A DNA stretch of 64,000 bases from positions 22,695 through 86,694 of the forward strand of contig NZ_DATLJA010000042.1 of NCBI RefSeq assembly GCF_035539115.1, written 5' to 3'. Shown here piece after piece: positions 16,850-25,740 of this stretch. The DNA is from Desulfitobacterium_A sp035539115. Lineage in GTDB: Bacteria; Bacillota; Desulfitobacteriia; Desulfitobacteriales; Desulfitobacteriaceae. The notes below the pieces were generated by a model. It searched no databases, had not been told where the DNA came from, and was given only the letters and a program-made list of their open reading frames with translations. Made by a program: the position numbers and the translations under genes. Positions within the stretch are counted from its first letter, which is position 1; the number at the start of each line of letters is the position of its first letter.

Positions 16850-16863
16850 TCCTATGTGTTGAC

Positions 16864-17769
16864 TTATTTAAATGGGTGGAGTAAGGCATAGATGGCCCGG
16901 GTACACGGAGTCGCGACCTTTTGCTGCTCCGCCATATTGAGAACTGCTCCCTGTAGGCTATCTAATTCGAGAGGATGCCCTTTTTCGAAATCGCGATGCA
17001 TGGAGGAGGTCATTTCTGGAGCTGTATTCTTAATCCGTTGGATCATTTGTTCTGTGAAACCTTCTGGAAGCTTAACCTTGAGCGTTTTGGCCAGATTAAC
17101 GAGTTCTTCGACGAAGTCTTTGATGAAAGCGAATGTCACCGGATCCTTCAAGGATATACCAATAGGGTTACGAGTCGCAGTTGTCATACCACTTAATGTA
17201 ACCAAGAAAATATATTTTGTCCATAGCTCAGTAAGGATCTCTGTGCTAAGTTTTACGTTAACTCCACTCTTTAGAAATAATGCTTCAAGCTCTTGAAAAA
17301 ATGTGGAATTCATCTCAGTTAAAGGACCAAAAACAATATCGTGTATAGAGCTTTTCTGAAGAATATCTCCAAATTCATTGAGGGTAGATTCGATATAACA
17401 AAGCCCTCCTATTATATGTTCAAGTCCGAAGGCGGAAACAAGCTGATCAATATGCTGAACTCCATTCATCAGAGGTAAGATTTTAGCTCCCCGATCGACG
17501 AAATTCTTAAGATCGGGAAACGTCCCTTCAAGCTGGTAATTCTTTACCGATAGGATCACTAAATCGGGATTCTCAACTTCTTCTGCCTTCAGGACACAAT
17601 GAGGTTGGACTATGAAATCCCCGTGAACACTTTCGACGCGAAGTCCCCGTTCCTTGAGTTGTTGGTATCTTTTCTCACGGACCAAAAAGGTCACAGTCAT
17701 TCCCGCTTGAGCCATTTTTCCACCAAAGTAACCTCCGACAGCTCCTGCTCCGATAACGATAATATTCAT
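16864..17769 (-). CDS. panE: 2-dehydropantoate 2-reductase (ketopantoate reductase family)
   Basis: The enzyme reduces ketopantoate to pantoate with NADPH in coenzyme A synthesis. The N-terminal Rossmann motif GAGAVGGYFGGKMAQAG, the LSVKNYQL segment and the late KYIFLVTLSGMTTATR region, carrying the catalytic Lys, are typical. The C-terminal half is the helical ApbA_C domain (SSMHRDFEKGHPLELDSLQG). The chosen start is ATG 17767-17769, because the AGGAGG just upstream abuts the GTG at 17778 with no spacing but lies 9 nt from the ATG. panE-family paralogues are common, so the substrate could be another 2-keto acid. Confidence 0.88.
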   Translation of the reverse strand: MNIIVIGAGAVGGYFGGKMAQAGMTVTFLVREKRYQQLKERGLRVESVHGDFIVQPHCVLKAEEVENPDLVILSVKNYQLEGTFPDLKNFVDRGAKILPLMNGVQHIDQLVSAFGLEHIIGGLCYIESTLNEFGDILQKSSIHDIVFGPLTEMNSTFFQELEALFLKSGVNVKLSTEILTELWTKYIFLVTLSGMTTATRNPIGISLKDPVTFAFIKDFVEELVNLAKTLKVKLPEGFTEQMIQRIKNTAPEMTSSMHRDFEKGHPLELDSLQGAVLNMAEQQKVATPCTRAIYALLHPFK

Positions 17770-17823
17770 TAGAGACACCCTCCTCTTGCGATTCTTTTAC
17801 TTTGTGATCTCTTGGCTAAAGAT

Positions 17824-18030
17824 CTATGTTTTTTCTTTAAAATCTCTTCCTTGAATGTTGATAGTATTCAATATATAAGCCTTTAATATAGGGTTCTCTC
17901 GTTCCAGCCTGAGCCTATGCTTGGCGTACAATGGTATTGTGGATGGCCCCAGTATGTACCATTGTAGGAGATTGTTCAAGGTTAACACTTTTTTCATTGA
18001 GGTCAGCGTGCGTGTGAGAGGTAGCTTCAT
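17824..18030 (-). CDS. Doubtful small ORF downstream of a membrane-protein gene
   Basis: This 68-residue frame overlaps the end of the 18027-18260 gene by 4 bp (ATGA type), the only reason to consider it. The composition is unremarkable (KLPLTRTLTSMKK, basic and hydrophobic), with no domain that I know. It may be a coupled small gene or noise in the 260-bp gap before panE. Confidence 0.25.
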   Translation of the reverse strand: MKLPLTRTLTSMKKVLTLNNLLQWYILGPSTIPLYAKHRLRLERENPILKAYILNTINIQGRDFKEKT

Positions 18031-18260
18031 TCCTTTCGATCATCCACGTTCATATCAATAATTTCGCCTGAGGAATAGCCCATTGCCTTCGATCTCGATT
18101 TGTTATTTCGCGAGATTTTTTTCGCTACGTAAAATCTGTATATTCCGAACAAACTGGTCACGGCTGCGCCGACAACAACAATACTCAAGGCAAAAGTTAA
18201 TGACGTAACAAGAATGAAAAGAAGCGCAACGAATCCCAAAATTCGATAGAGTTTTGACAT
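18027..18260 (-). CDS. Small two-helix membrane protein
   Basis: The 77-residue protein has a hydrophobic stretch of about 35 residues (7-43), enough for one long or two short membrane helices (ILGFVALLFILVTSLTF and VVVGAAVTSLFGIYRF). A basic cytoplasmic tail (KKISRNNKSRSK) and an acidic end follow. An AAAGGAGAAA ribosome site precedes the ATG. It is divergent from the radical SAM gene across 200 bp. No function can be assigned. Confidence 0.6.
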   Translation of the reverse strand: MSKLYRILGFVALLFILVTSLTFALSIVVVGAAVTSLFGIYRFYVAKKISRNNKSRSKAMGYSSGEIIDMNVDDRKE

Positions 18261-18461
18261 CAGATATTTTCTCCTTTCAAATTGAGCCAGTCATGTAAGC
18301 TATGGAATATTATTCTTAGTCAGGTCTAAATTATCCTGCATTTCTTCGAACTTGCACCAAGGAAAAAAGTGGTCACGAATAATTGCCCGAAGAAACGAAC
18401 TAGATTATTATATAGAGTGAGTTTGATATTACAATAAGAAGATAAAAGGAGTTTTAGCCGC

Positions 18462-19784
18462 ATGCTTATCAATCTGACTGAGGAAGAACTTAAGACGATA
18501 AAAAATCCAGTCCTGAGGGACTATGCTCAAATCTATTTCAGAATCGAGCAAGGATTTCAAGATTGGGTTCAACAAACCGGGCTTGAGCTTGATTTAGATC
18601 TGCGTTCGAAGACTGAAGAAATCCTGCAAAAGCTCCAAGCGAAAGGAGCAATATTTAGAAATGATGGTAAAAGCATTGTGGTCAACCAAATCTCACCTGC
18701 TTGTCAGGCTTGCCAGAAAGGAATTGGCAGCATATCCCTATTTATTTCTCTTAGGTGCCATCGCCATTGTTTTTTCTGCTTTAATCCAAATCAGGATCAT
18801 TATGAAGAATTCTTGAAAGAAAAGAGAAATTACCGCAAGGAGCTGGACGACCTTTACCATGATGGCAGAAAACTCACGCAGCTGGGTTTGACTGGCGGCG
18901 AACCGTTGCTTCATAAAGCTGAGACCCTAGACTTTTTTCAGTATGCACGGACCAAGTTTCCTCATGCTTATACACGTTTATATACTTCTGGTGATTTATT
19001 AGATGAAGAGATCCTTAGGGGGCTCCAAGAATCAAACCTTAATGAGATCCGTTTCAGTATCAAAATGGAGGATCCGGAGGAGCTTAAGGACAGTATCTTA
19101 GAAAAAATGAAGTTAGCTAGAGATTATATCCCTAGCGTTATGGTTGAAATGCCAGTTATCCCTGGAACGTTAGAAGAGATGAAAAAATTAGTGATCAAGC
19201 TTGATGCACTGGGTATCTTTGGAATCAACCTCTTAGAGTTCTGTTTTCCGCTCCATAATGCTGAGATCTTTAAAGAAAAGGGGTTTAAAGTCAAAAATCC
19301 GGCTTACCGCGTTCTCTATGATTATTGGTACGCCGGAGGACTACCCGTCTCACAAAGTGAGGTCGAATGTTTAGAACTGCTTGAGTTTATTCTCGATCAG
19401 CACCTCACGTTAGGTGCGCAGTATTGTTCCTTAGAAAACAAGCATACCGCTCAGATCTATCAACAAAATGATCATCAGCGAGTCACCAAAGCCCTTTACT
19501 TTTCTGCTAAAGATTACTTTTTTAAGTCAGCTAAGGTTTTTGGCGAGGATATTCCTCAGGTGTTAAGCGTCTTTAAGAAAAATCGCTACACAGGTTATCA
19601 GATTAATCAAGATTATGATTACCTGGAATTTCATGTAGACCAAATTAAGTCGCTAGCAAAATTAGACCTGGAAATCGGAATCTCCTATCAGGTTAGGGAA
19701 AAACGTGAGGATGGGAGTTATCTCCGTGAGTTGAAGCTAGATTTGACGACCCCGAAAATATTTAATCCCCGTGAGGATGTATAA
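18462..19784 (+). CDS. Radical SAM protein
   Basis: The 440-residue enzyme carries the radical SAM cluster motif CHRHCFFC (CxxxCxxC, about residues 101-108) after SLFISLR, then the GGEP motif in LTGLTGGEPLL-like form (QLGLTGGEPLLHKAE). A TIM-barrel region reaches about residue 260. Ahead of the cluster, CQACQKG gives a further Cys pair, reminiscent of PflA-like or AmmeMemoRadiSam-like proteins that open with an auxiliary Cys motif. The C-terminal 170 residues have no recognised domain. AAGGAG precedes the ATG by a normal distance. It is monocistronic, ending in a strong terminator. The substrate is unknown. Confidence 0.88.
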   Translation: MLINLTEEELKTIKNPVLRDYAQIYFRIEQGFQDWVQQTGLELDLDLRSKTEEILQKLQAKGAIFRNDGKSIVVNQISPACQACQKGIGSISLFISLRCHRHCFFCFNPNQDHYEEFLKEKRNYRKELDDLYHDGRKLTQLGLTGGEPLLHKAETLDFFQYARTKFPHAYTRLYTSGDLLDEEILRGLQESNLNEIRFSIKMEDPEELKDSILEKMKLARDYIPSVMVEMPVIPGTLEEMKKLVIKLDALGIFGINLLEFCFPLHNAEIFKEKGFKVKNPAYRVLYDYWYAGGLPVSQSEVECLELLEFILDQHLTLGAQYCSLENKHTAQIYQQNDHQRVTKALYFSAKDYFFKSAKVFGEDIPQVLSVFKKNRYTGYQINQDYDYLEFHVDQIKSLAKLDLEIGISYQVREKREDGSYLRELKLDLTTPKIFNPREDV

Positions 19785-19787
19785 GCC

Positions 19788-19881
19788 TAAAGAAAACTTG
19801 GCTTGCGCCAAGCCTCTGGCGTAGGCGGAAGCCTTAGTTGCACTTATGCTATCTGCCCAAAACTTATACTTTCTGTTAGTA
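19788..19881 (+). repeat. Dispersed repeat copy R1 (divergent short form)
   Basis: The right half (TTGCACTTATGCTATCTGCC through CTTTCTGTTAGTA) is identical to copies at 25.5 and 36.2 kb. The left half has drifted but keeps a hairpin-forming layout. In this copy CTTATACT and AGTATAAG form a perfect 8-bp stem around TTCTGTT, and it directly abuts the terminator that follows. Confidence 0.85.
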
Positions 19882-19885
19882 TAAG

Positions 19886-19930
19886 AAAGTCTTTGGCATT
19901 GTCATAAAGGCAATGCCAAAGACTTTTTCT
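19886..19930 (+). terminator. Rho-independent terminator of the radical SAM gene
   Basis: Perfect 16-bp arms 19886-19901 and 19911-19926 (AAAGTCTTTGGCATTG and its complement) with a 9-nt loop run into TTTTT on the plus strand. Confidence 0.93.
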
Positions 19931-20015
19931 AATTTTCTGCCCCTATTCTCGTTTTTAATGTCCCAAAAGTCTAATGTTTTGGTATAATCGACATAGAATT
20001 ACATAAAAGAAAGGA

Positions 20016-22058
20016 TTGGGCATTCTGAAAAAAGTCATTTTTTCGGTAATCACTTTACTTGCTGTTTTATTAGGTTTACCCCTATTTGCACAAGCAAGCC
20101 CTTTAGCTTACCCAATCGAGCGAATAGCTGGTCAGGACAGAGTCGAGACGGCTCTTGAGATATCCCAACAAGGCTGGCAAAACGCTCAAACGGTTATTTT
20201 ATCGGAATACTCCGATTACGCTGATTCTATCGCCTCAACTCCTTTTGCAGTGAACTTAAACGCACCCATTCTGCTCACCCAAGGAGACTCGATTGATCCT
20301 CGGGTAATTGCAGAGATTAAGCGTTTAAATCCTCAAAATACCATCTTGCTTGGAGGAAATGGTCGTTTAAGGCCTTCAATTGAGGAGGAATTAAATCAAC
20401 GAGGTTTGACTTGGGAAAGAATTGGTGGAGCAGATCGTTATGAAACCTCTATTCTTCTGGCCCAGCGCCTACACAGTGATTCCTTAATTTTGGCGAATGG
20501 GGATGATTTTCCTGATGCTTTATCTGCCGCAAGCTATGCTGGGATTAAACATATCCCGATCGTTTTGACCTCGAACACCCTTCCGCAATCTGTCATCGAC
20601 TATTACCAAGTGACCCGGCCCCAACACTTGGTGGTTATCGGGGGCGAAGGAGTTATCCCTTCCGTGGATTTAGCTCAACATAATTTTAAGGTTGAAAGTC
20701 GTTTAGGCGGACAGGATCGCTATGAAACCAATGCTAAAGTTGTTTCTTCCATGCAGGCCTCCTATACTTCAAATAACTTTTTCTTGGCCTCCGGCCAGAA
20801 CTTTCCAGATGCTGTCGCTGGTACAGTTTTGGCATCCAAAGATAAGGCTCCTCTGCTTCTTTCGGAAAAAGATGATATTCCCCCCTCGGTTTATGCCCTT
20901 ATGCGAGAGCATATGCAGGTTGAGCCTTCTGTTCAGAACGCCGGTTCGGGAACAGATACTTCAGTCCAAATAGGCCAAATTACCGCTAAAGGCGGATTGA
21001 ATCTTAGAGATACTCCCTCGGCAACCGGAAAAATTCTGCTCGCGATTCCTGAGGGCACGACGATTGACCTTAGCGCTCAGCAAAGCCAGTGGTATCGAAC
21101 GACCTATCAATCGACCACTGGATGGGTTTCGGCGAATTATGTTAAAATCGCTTCAGCTAATCAAGCGGTTACCGATTTAACGATCAACGGTACCGTTCTG
21201 ATTCTCGGTGGCTCGGGTGTAATCAGTACGCACACCGAAAATATTATTGGCGGAAAAGCTTCTTCAACTTACCAAGCTAATCTTCAAGACTTTTCCCCGC
21301 TGCCTGCGGAAATCAAAAAACCGGAGTCACCTTCCCGGGGTGGCACAATTAGTACTCCGCCGGTGAGCACAACACAGCCAGCTAGCTCAATACCTTCGGT
21401 TCCAATAACCTATGATCCTTCGACTGAAGTTCTGCTGGATACTTTTCAAGGCTTACCAGCTAATGCCTTAGCGGGTAAGAAGATTCTCGTCGATCCTGGA
21501 CATGGCGGACCTGATTCAGGGGCAGTCGGACCAAACCGATCATTTGAAAAAGATAATAATTTGGCTATCTCCCTTGCCCTTAGAGATATTTTAAAACAAG
21601 CGGGTGCAACGGTTCTCCTCACTCGTGATAAGGATATCTCTCCAGCTAGTGATTATTCCGTAATAAACGATTTACAGGCCCGAGTGGATCTCGCGAACAA
21701 GAATAATGTTGATTTATTTATCTGTATCCATAATGATTCCTTTACCAGCCCTGATGCCCAAGGGACATCAACTTTTTATTCTTCAGACAATCCGTTCAAC
21801 AATGAGAGCATACAGCTTGCCAACAGTATCCAAAATGCGATCATTGACTCGATCCAAATTAAAAATCGCGGGGTTAAGGAAGGTCGCCTTTATGTTTTAG
21901 GCAATACCAACATGCCAGCGATTTTACTTGAAACTGCCTTCATCTCCAATCCTTATGAAGAAGCTCGGTTACAGAATCCAACGTTCCAAAAAAACGTAGC
22001 GTCAGCTATCTTACACGGGATCTATACCTACTATAAAAACCCCATCCCCAAATCCTGA
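20016..22058 (+). CDS. N-acetylmuramoyl-L-alanine amidase with CWB2 repeats and SH3b domain
   Basis: This secreted cell-wall hydrolase cuts the MurNAc-L-Ala amide bond. It has a signal peptide (1 to about 27, ending AQASP). Three cell-wall-binding-2 repeats follow (IAGQDRVETALEIS, IGGADRYETSILLAQ, LGGQDRYETNAKVV), then an SH3b domain (about 320-385: GLNLRDTPSATGKIL to GWVSANYVKI) and a linker. The C-terminal amidase_3 domain (about 490-680) has the zinc ligands in VDPGHGGPDSG, a Glu in SFEKDNNLAISL, His in FICIHND and the catalytic Glu in ILLETAFISN. The start is unclear: TTG at 20016 directly abuts AAGGA, so a CTG or ATT a few bases on may be used. A TATAAT lies at about 19983. Confidence 0.92.
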   Translation: MGILKKVIFSVITLLAVLLGLPLFAQASPLAYPIERIAGQDRVETALEISQQGWQNAQTVILSEYSDYADSIASTPFAVNLNAPILLTQGDSIDPRVIAEIKRLNPQNTILLGGNGRLRPSIEEELNQRGLTWERIGGADRYETSILLAQRLHSDSLILANGDDFPDALSAASYAGIKHIPIVLTSNTLPQSVIDYYQVTRPQHLVVIGGEGVIPSVDLAQHNFKVESRLGGQDRYETNAKVVSSMQASYTSNNFFLASGQNFPDAVAGTVLASKDKAPLLLSEKDDIPPSVYALMREHMQVEPSVQNAGSGTDTSVQIGQITAKGGLNLRDTPSATGKILLAIPEGTTIDLSAQQSQWYRTTYQSTTGWVSANYVKIASANQAVTDLTINGTVLILGGSGVISTHTENIIGGKASSTYQANLQDFSPLPAEIKKPESPSRGGTISTPPVSTTQPASSIPSVPITYDPSTEVLLDTFQGLPANALAGKKILVDPGHGGPDSGAVGPNRSFEKDNNLAISLALRDILKQAGATVLLTRDKDISPASDYSVINDLQARVDLANKNNVDLFICIHNDSFTSPDAQGTSTFYSSDNPFNNESIQLANSIQNAIIDSIQIKNRGVKEGRLYVLGNTNMPAILLETAFISNPYEEARLQNPTFQKNVASAILHGIYTYYKNPIPKS

Positions 22059-22070
22059 GGTTCCATTAAG

Positions 22071-22117
22071 AACTCCACACCCCTGAAATAACCTAAAAGG
22101 GTTGCGGAGTTTTTTTA
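22071..22117 (+). terminator. Rho-independent terminator of the amidase gene
   Basis: AACTCCACACCC pairs with GGGTTGCGGAGTT (two internal mismatches) and is followed by seven T on the plus strand. Confidence 0.88.
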
Positions 22118-22214
22118 TTGTGATTGTGGACACGATAGATTGCGATATTTACCCAAATCTACTAAAATAGGGATAACCTAAGTGATCATTTAAATTAAGG
22201 TGAGGTATGAAAGA

Positions 22215-22814
22215 ATGCCAACAATAAAGCCAAAGTTTTATGCTATAAAAGAAGGTCGTGAAACAGGAATCTTTACAACCTGGGCGGAGTGTGAGAAAGC
22301 AATCCGGGGATTTTCCGGTGCAGTTTACAAACGGTTTGAGACCGAAAATGCTGCACTAGAATGGTATAACGATAATCGAAGTGAACTCAGAGAAAACGCT
22401 CAACCTACGGATTATGAGGTCTACACTGATGGCAGTTATCTTAATGGCCAATATTCCTGGGCTTATGCCTTCGTCAAAGAGGATGAAGTGGTTTATGAAG
22501 ATAGCAATGTGGGGAAAAGTCCTGAAGCGGCCGTAATGCGTAATGTAGCGGGTGAATTAGCGGCGGTTCTTTTTGCTGTAAAACGGGCTGCTGACTTAGG
22601 AGTAACCATTCGAATTTTTTATGATTACGCCGGAATTGCCTTTTGGGTTACGGGTGAATGGAGAGCAAAAAATGAATTTACCCAGAAGTATTGTAAACTT
22701 ATGAATGAGTATCAAGGAGTTTATGCCTTCGAGAAGGTTAAAGCTCATACAGGAAATAAGTTTAACGAATATGTGGATAACAAGGCCAAGACGGCGTTGG
22801 GGATAATAAAGTAA
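22215..22814 (+). CDS. rnhA: Ribonuclease HI with N-terminal hybrid-binding domain
   Basis: The enzyme removes RNA from RNA-DNA hybrids. Residues about 3-47 (KPKFYAIKEGRETGIFTTW, FSGAVYKRF) are the small RNase_H_N/viroplasmin hybrid-binding domain. The catalytic fold follows, with YTDGSYL (Asp), AGELAAVLFA (Glu), the third Asp in FYDYAGIAFW and the last in EYVDNKAKTAL; KVKAHTGNKFNEY is the characteristic His loop. The start is ATG 22215, 8 nt past TAAGGTGAGG; the GTG at 22200 lies inside that site. A GAACCCTA/TAGGGTTC terminator follows. Confidence 0.93.
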   Translation: MPTIKPKFYAIKEGRETGIFTTWAECEKAIRGFSGAVYKRFETENAALEWYNDNRSELRENAQPTDYEVYTDGSYLNGQYSWAYAFVKEDEVVYEDSNVGKSPEAAVMRNVAGELAAVLFAVKRAADLGVTIRIFYDYAGIAFWVTGEWRAKNEFTQKYCKLMNEYQGVYAFEKVKAHTGNKFNEYVDNKAKTALGIIK

Positions 22815-22850
22815 GAATACGTTTTATGAGATTGAAGGAGAATACTATGC

Positions 22851-22895
22851 AAGGAACCCTATGAGTTGATAACGAACAATTCCTAGGGTTCTTTT
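22851..22895 (+). terminator. Terminator after rnhA
   Basis: GAACCCTA (22854-22861) pairs with TAGGGTTC (22884-22891), followed by TTTTT. The loop of 22 nt is long. A mini-frame MQGTL with its own GGAG overlaps the left arm, probably by chance. Confidence 0.7.
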
Positions 22896-22960
22896 TAAAG
22901 GTTAACCTCTACAGTGTTTAGCTGTACATAGTCTGGCCTAGTTCGGGTTGCTCTAGTAAC

Positions 22961-23485
22961 TCAGACGAGTCCCTTGTCGATGTGACTCAAAGCTATATCT
23001 AAGGCCTCATGCACTGTTTGCGCATAATCCAATTTAATGCTCTTTCTTTCATCAAGATAGGCTTCTTCATAAGCTGCAGACCTGATTTTTCCTGACCAGC
23101 CTCCCGAAGACTCAAGAACGACGACCGGCTTACGGTTGAGATATGCTGCCGAGAGTTCTCCGAGCGTACCGTTTCCGCCGCCAATCATGATCAGTGCATC
23201 GGAAGAATGAACAAGGATCAAACTCCGATAATCAAAGCTTAACCCAGTCGTAATCGGTATATCAATGTAGGAGTTGCCCCTGTCCCGGGTATCTCCAGGC
23301 AAAATTCCGACCACAAGTCCGTTCGCTTCTTTGGCTCCCTTTGAAGCATACTCCATGATTCCATTGGTACCGCCACTCAACAAAACACATCCTCTCTGCG
23401 CTATTTCCCTTCCAAGGTCTAGAGCCAATTCTTGTATTTCACGGGGTAATTCCCCTGACTGTCCGATGACTCCAATACGTATCAC
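22961..23485 (-). CDS. LOG/DprA-like Rossmann nucleotide-binding protein (TIGR00725 type)
   Basis: The 174-residue protein has the SLOG fold: IGVIGQSGELPRE at the start, VLLSGGTNGIMEYASKGA, and MIGGGNGTLGELSAAY as the phosphate-binding GGxxGTxxE motif. Members bind nucleotides; LOG proteins hydrolyse cytokinin-like nucleotide monophosphates, but this shorter bacterial branch has no established role. It lies 48 bp behind the TauE-type exporter on the same strand, so it may be the last gene of the SsuA-TauE unit. Confidence 0.85.
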   Translation of the reverse strand: MIRIGVIGQSGELPREIQELALDLGREIAQRGCVLLSGGTNGIMEYASKGAKEANGLVVGILPGDTRDRGNSYIDIPITTGLSFDYRSLILVHSSDALIMIGGGNGTLGELSAAYLNRKPVVVLESSGGWSGKIRSAAYEEAYLDERKSIKLDYAQTVHEALDIALSHIDKGLV

Positions 23486-23533
23486 GTTTCAATCACCTCT
23501 TTCTTTAGACGACAAAACTTAGATGTTCATCCG

Positions 23534-24283
23534 TTAAAACTTAAAGAACAACTTCGCAGCCATAAAAAGTACGGTAACAACAAGGATTCTTTGAATCCAT
23601 TTGTCCCCTTTATTGACAGCGAAATTACTGCCTACCCAAGCTCCAGCCCCCTGCCCAGCGGCGAGAAGTAAACCATAAGACCATCGCACATCACCATGTA
23701 AGATGTAGGTAATTAAGGATGTAATCATACATAGTCCGATGACTAGACCTTTAATACTGTTCACCTTAACCAGCGACATCCCAATCAGCGTACTCGTGAA
23801 GGCCATAATGACGAACCCAACTCCTGCCTGAATAAAACCACTGTATACTCCGATCAGGATGAAACCGAGGACTCCAATAATCCTTTGTTTCTTGCTTAAA
23901 TGCTCTTGATGTACAAAATTGCTTTTCTTTTTCTTCGGCCTAATAGTTAACCAGAGCACAACTAACATAACAAATGCAAGGATTTTATTAAATACCGCAT
24001 CTGGGGTGTAAATAGCAAGTCTGGCTCCGAGAATAGAACCGATCATGGCCGGAATTCCAAAGAACAGACCCAAACGCCAGTCAAAAAAACCCTTGCGTCG
24101 GAAATTCCAGACAGCGACCCCATTTTGAACAACTAAAGCCACCCGATTCGTCCCGTTGGCTACTGCTGTCGGTAGGCCTAAAAAGATGAGAATCGGCAAG
24201 GTTAATAAGGAACCACCCCCTGCTATTGTGTTTAGAAAACCGGCAAATACGCCAATTGCCAATAGAAGTAAAATTGTTCCCAT
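23534..24283 (-). CDS. TSUP (TauE/SafE) family membrane transporter
   Basis: The 249-residue permease has about eight membrane helices in two repeats. The family signature GFLNTIAGGGSLLTLPILIF is at the N-terminus, and SGFIQAGVGFVIMAF marks the second repeat. TSUP members export sulfite or sulfoacetate, or import sulfate-like or organic anions. Position directly after an SsuA-type binding protein and downstream of sulfate-assimilation genes supports a sulfur oxyanion role here, for example releasing excess sulfite; this is inference. Confidence 0.88.
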   Translation of the reverse strand: MGTILLLLAIGVFAGFLNTIAGGGSLLTLPILIFLGLPTAVANGTNRVALVVQNGVAVWNFRRKGFFDWRLGLFFGIPAMIGSILGARLAIYTPDAVFNKILAFVMLVVLWLTIRPKKKKSNFVHQEHLSKKQRIIGVLGFILIGVYSGFIQAGVGFVIMAFTSTLIGMSLVKVNSIKGLVIGLCMITSLITYILHGDVRWSYGLLLAAGQGAGAWVGSNFAVNKGDKWIQRILVVTVLFMAAKLFFKF

Positions 24284-24406
24284 GTTTTTCTCCTTTTATG
24301 TGTGGCGATTAATCATCTCTGCCTTAGATAATTGAGCTTCCGATAGAGAATTGAAATTCACCTTTTCTCAGTATACCCAATATATTCCTACATTTAAAGC
24401 ATTAAA

Positions 24407-25459
24407 TTACTGTATTTCACTCTTCCCTTTCTCACGAAGAACCTTATTCAGTACGCTTAAATTCACAAGGTTCGTTGTATCTGGCTTTTCTTTAATGAAA
24501 CCCGTATTAACAGACAGCGTCACAAAATCCAAAATAGAATCCTTCTCAGGATCACTGGTGATTGTCAGTCGCCCAAAGGCTGCATCGAGAATTTCTTGGG
24601 ATAACGGCTTCTTCGTTAGCTCTGTGATCTGAGCATTCACAGTTTGCTTGGCTTCTTCTTTATTTGTATTAATATAATCGGTGAGATCAACATGGTTCTT
24701 GAGGAAATTCTCAACGATATCGGGATGATCCTTTAGAAATTGGGTTCTCACCACGACGACTGTAGACGAATAATTGCCCTCTCTCCAGACTTGATTATAA
24801 TCGAGTACAACATTGGCCTGGACATCCTTGACAAGAATTGAACCCCAGGGTTCTGGAACCAAAGCAGCATCGATATCACCTTTGTCGAGGAGGGTCTTAA
24901 TGTCCGAATTATTGGCCTGGTGAATCTCAACAGTTCCTCCCTTCGTCGTATCTTTCAAGCCATTGGCTTGTAACAAGTTGCGTAGCGATAGGTCTTGAGT
25001 ATTTCCAAACTGAGGCACTGCGACTTTCTTTCCGCTTAATTCTTTAACATCTTTAATCGGTAGATCCTTTCTTGTGACTAGGATTGCTCCAGCATCCGTG
25101 GCCCCTGCGATAATCTGGATATCCCCTTTGGATTTGGTGAAGCCATTGATGGCGGGCCCCGGTCCGATGTAAGCAATATCCAATTCTCCTGCAAATAAAG
25201 CTTCGATCTCGGAAGGGCCTGCATTGAATTGTTTCCATTCAACTGTGTGGGCATCACCGATGGCCTTCTGAAAAGAACCATCCGCTTTGCCGATTAAAGC
25301 CTGAGAATGAGTAATATTCGGGAAAAAACCGACTCGGACATTTGAATTAGCTCCTGAATTCGCTGCTTCATTCTGAGTCCCGCAAGCGGTTAGAAGTCCC
25401 GTAAAAATTAAGAAAATCAGAACGATAGAGAGTAAATGGGAATTTTTTCGGTTAGGCAT
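24407..25459 (-). CDS. ABC transporter substrate-binding lipoprotein (SsuA/TauA/NrtT family)
   Basis: The 350 residues start with a lipoprotein signal and lipobox (LLTACGTQ, Cys about 26). VGFFPNITHSQALIGKADG opens the ligand domain, and PSEIEALFAGELDIAYIGPGPAI and VPEPWGSILV follow, all typical of sulfonate/taurine binding proteins. The matching ATPase and permease genes stand 9 kb upstream at the head of the sulfur block (35224-36063, 34515-35312). No other importer partner is present, so this lipoprotein probably serves them. A dispersed repeat separates it from cysN. The substrate may be a sulfonate or sulfate itself; sequence alone does not decide. Confidence 0.9.
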   Translation of the reverse strand: MPNRKNSHLLSIVLIFLIFTGLLTACGTQNEAANSGANSNVRVGFFPNITHSQALIGKADGSFQKAIGDAHTVEWKQFNAGPSEIEALFAGELDIAYIGPGPAINGFTKSKGDIQIIAGATDAGAILVTRKDLPIKDVKELSGKKVAVPQFGNTQDLSLRNLLQANGLKDTTKGGTVEIHQANNSDIKTLLDKGDIDAALVPEPWGSILVKDVQANVVLDYNQVWREGNYSSTVVVVRTQFLKDHPDIVENFLKNHVDLTDYINTNKEEAKQTVNAQITELTKKPLSQEILDAAFGRLTITSDPEKDSILDFVTLSVNTGFIKEKPDTTNLVNLSVLNKVLREKGKSEIQ

Positions 25460-25513
25460 CCTTAACCCTCCATTTCATAGTTATCCAATCATATCATTAT
25501 TAGTATTCAAGGT

Positions 25514-25607
25514 ATAAAGAAAACCCGGCTTTCGCCGAGCTTTGCGAAAGCGAAAACCGCTGGTTGCACTTATGCTATCTGCCCAAAACTTATACTTTCT
25601 GTTAGTA
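25514..25607 (+). repeat. Dispersed repeat copy R2 (short form)
   Basis: The 94-bp unit starts ATAAAGAAAACCCGGC and ends CTTTCTGTTAGTA. It contains small hairpins CGGC-TTTC-GCCG, GCTTT-GCG-AAAGC and AACC-GCT-GGTT, then the direct repeats ACTTATGCTATCTG and ACTTATACTTTCTG 20 bp apart. It lies between cysN and the SsuA-like gene. Confidence 0.93.
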
Positions 25608-25740
25608 AAAAAAAGTACAGATATGATTCACCTTCTATTGGGAAGGATCAATAAGCTCGGCAGACGCCTTTACAAGCAAGATGCAAAAAGAAGTGCCTTT
25701 CGAGCGCCAGCCAAGTTATCGCTAATCCTACGAAGATTTT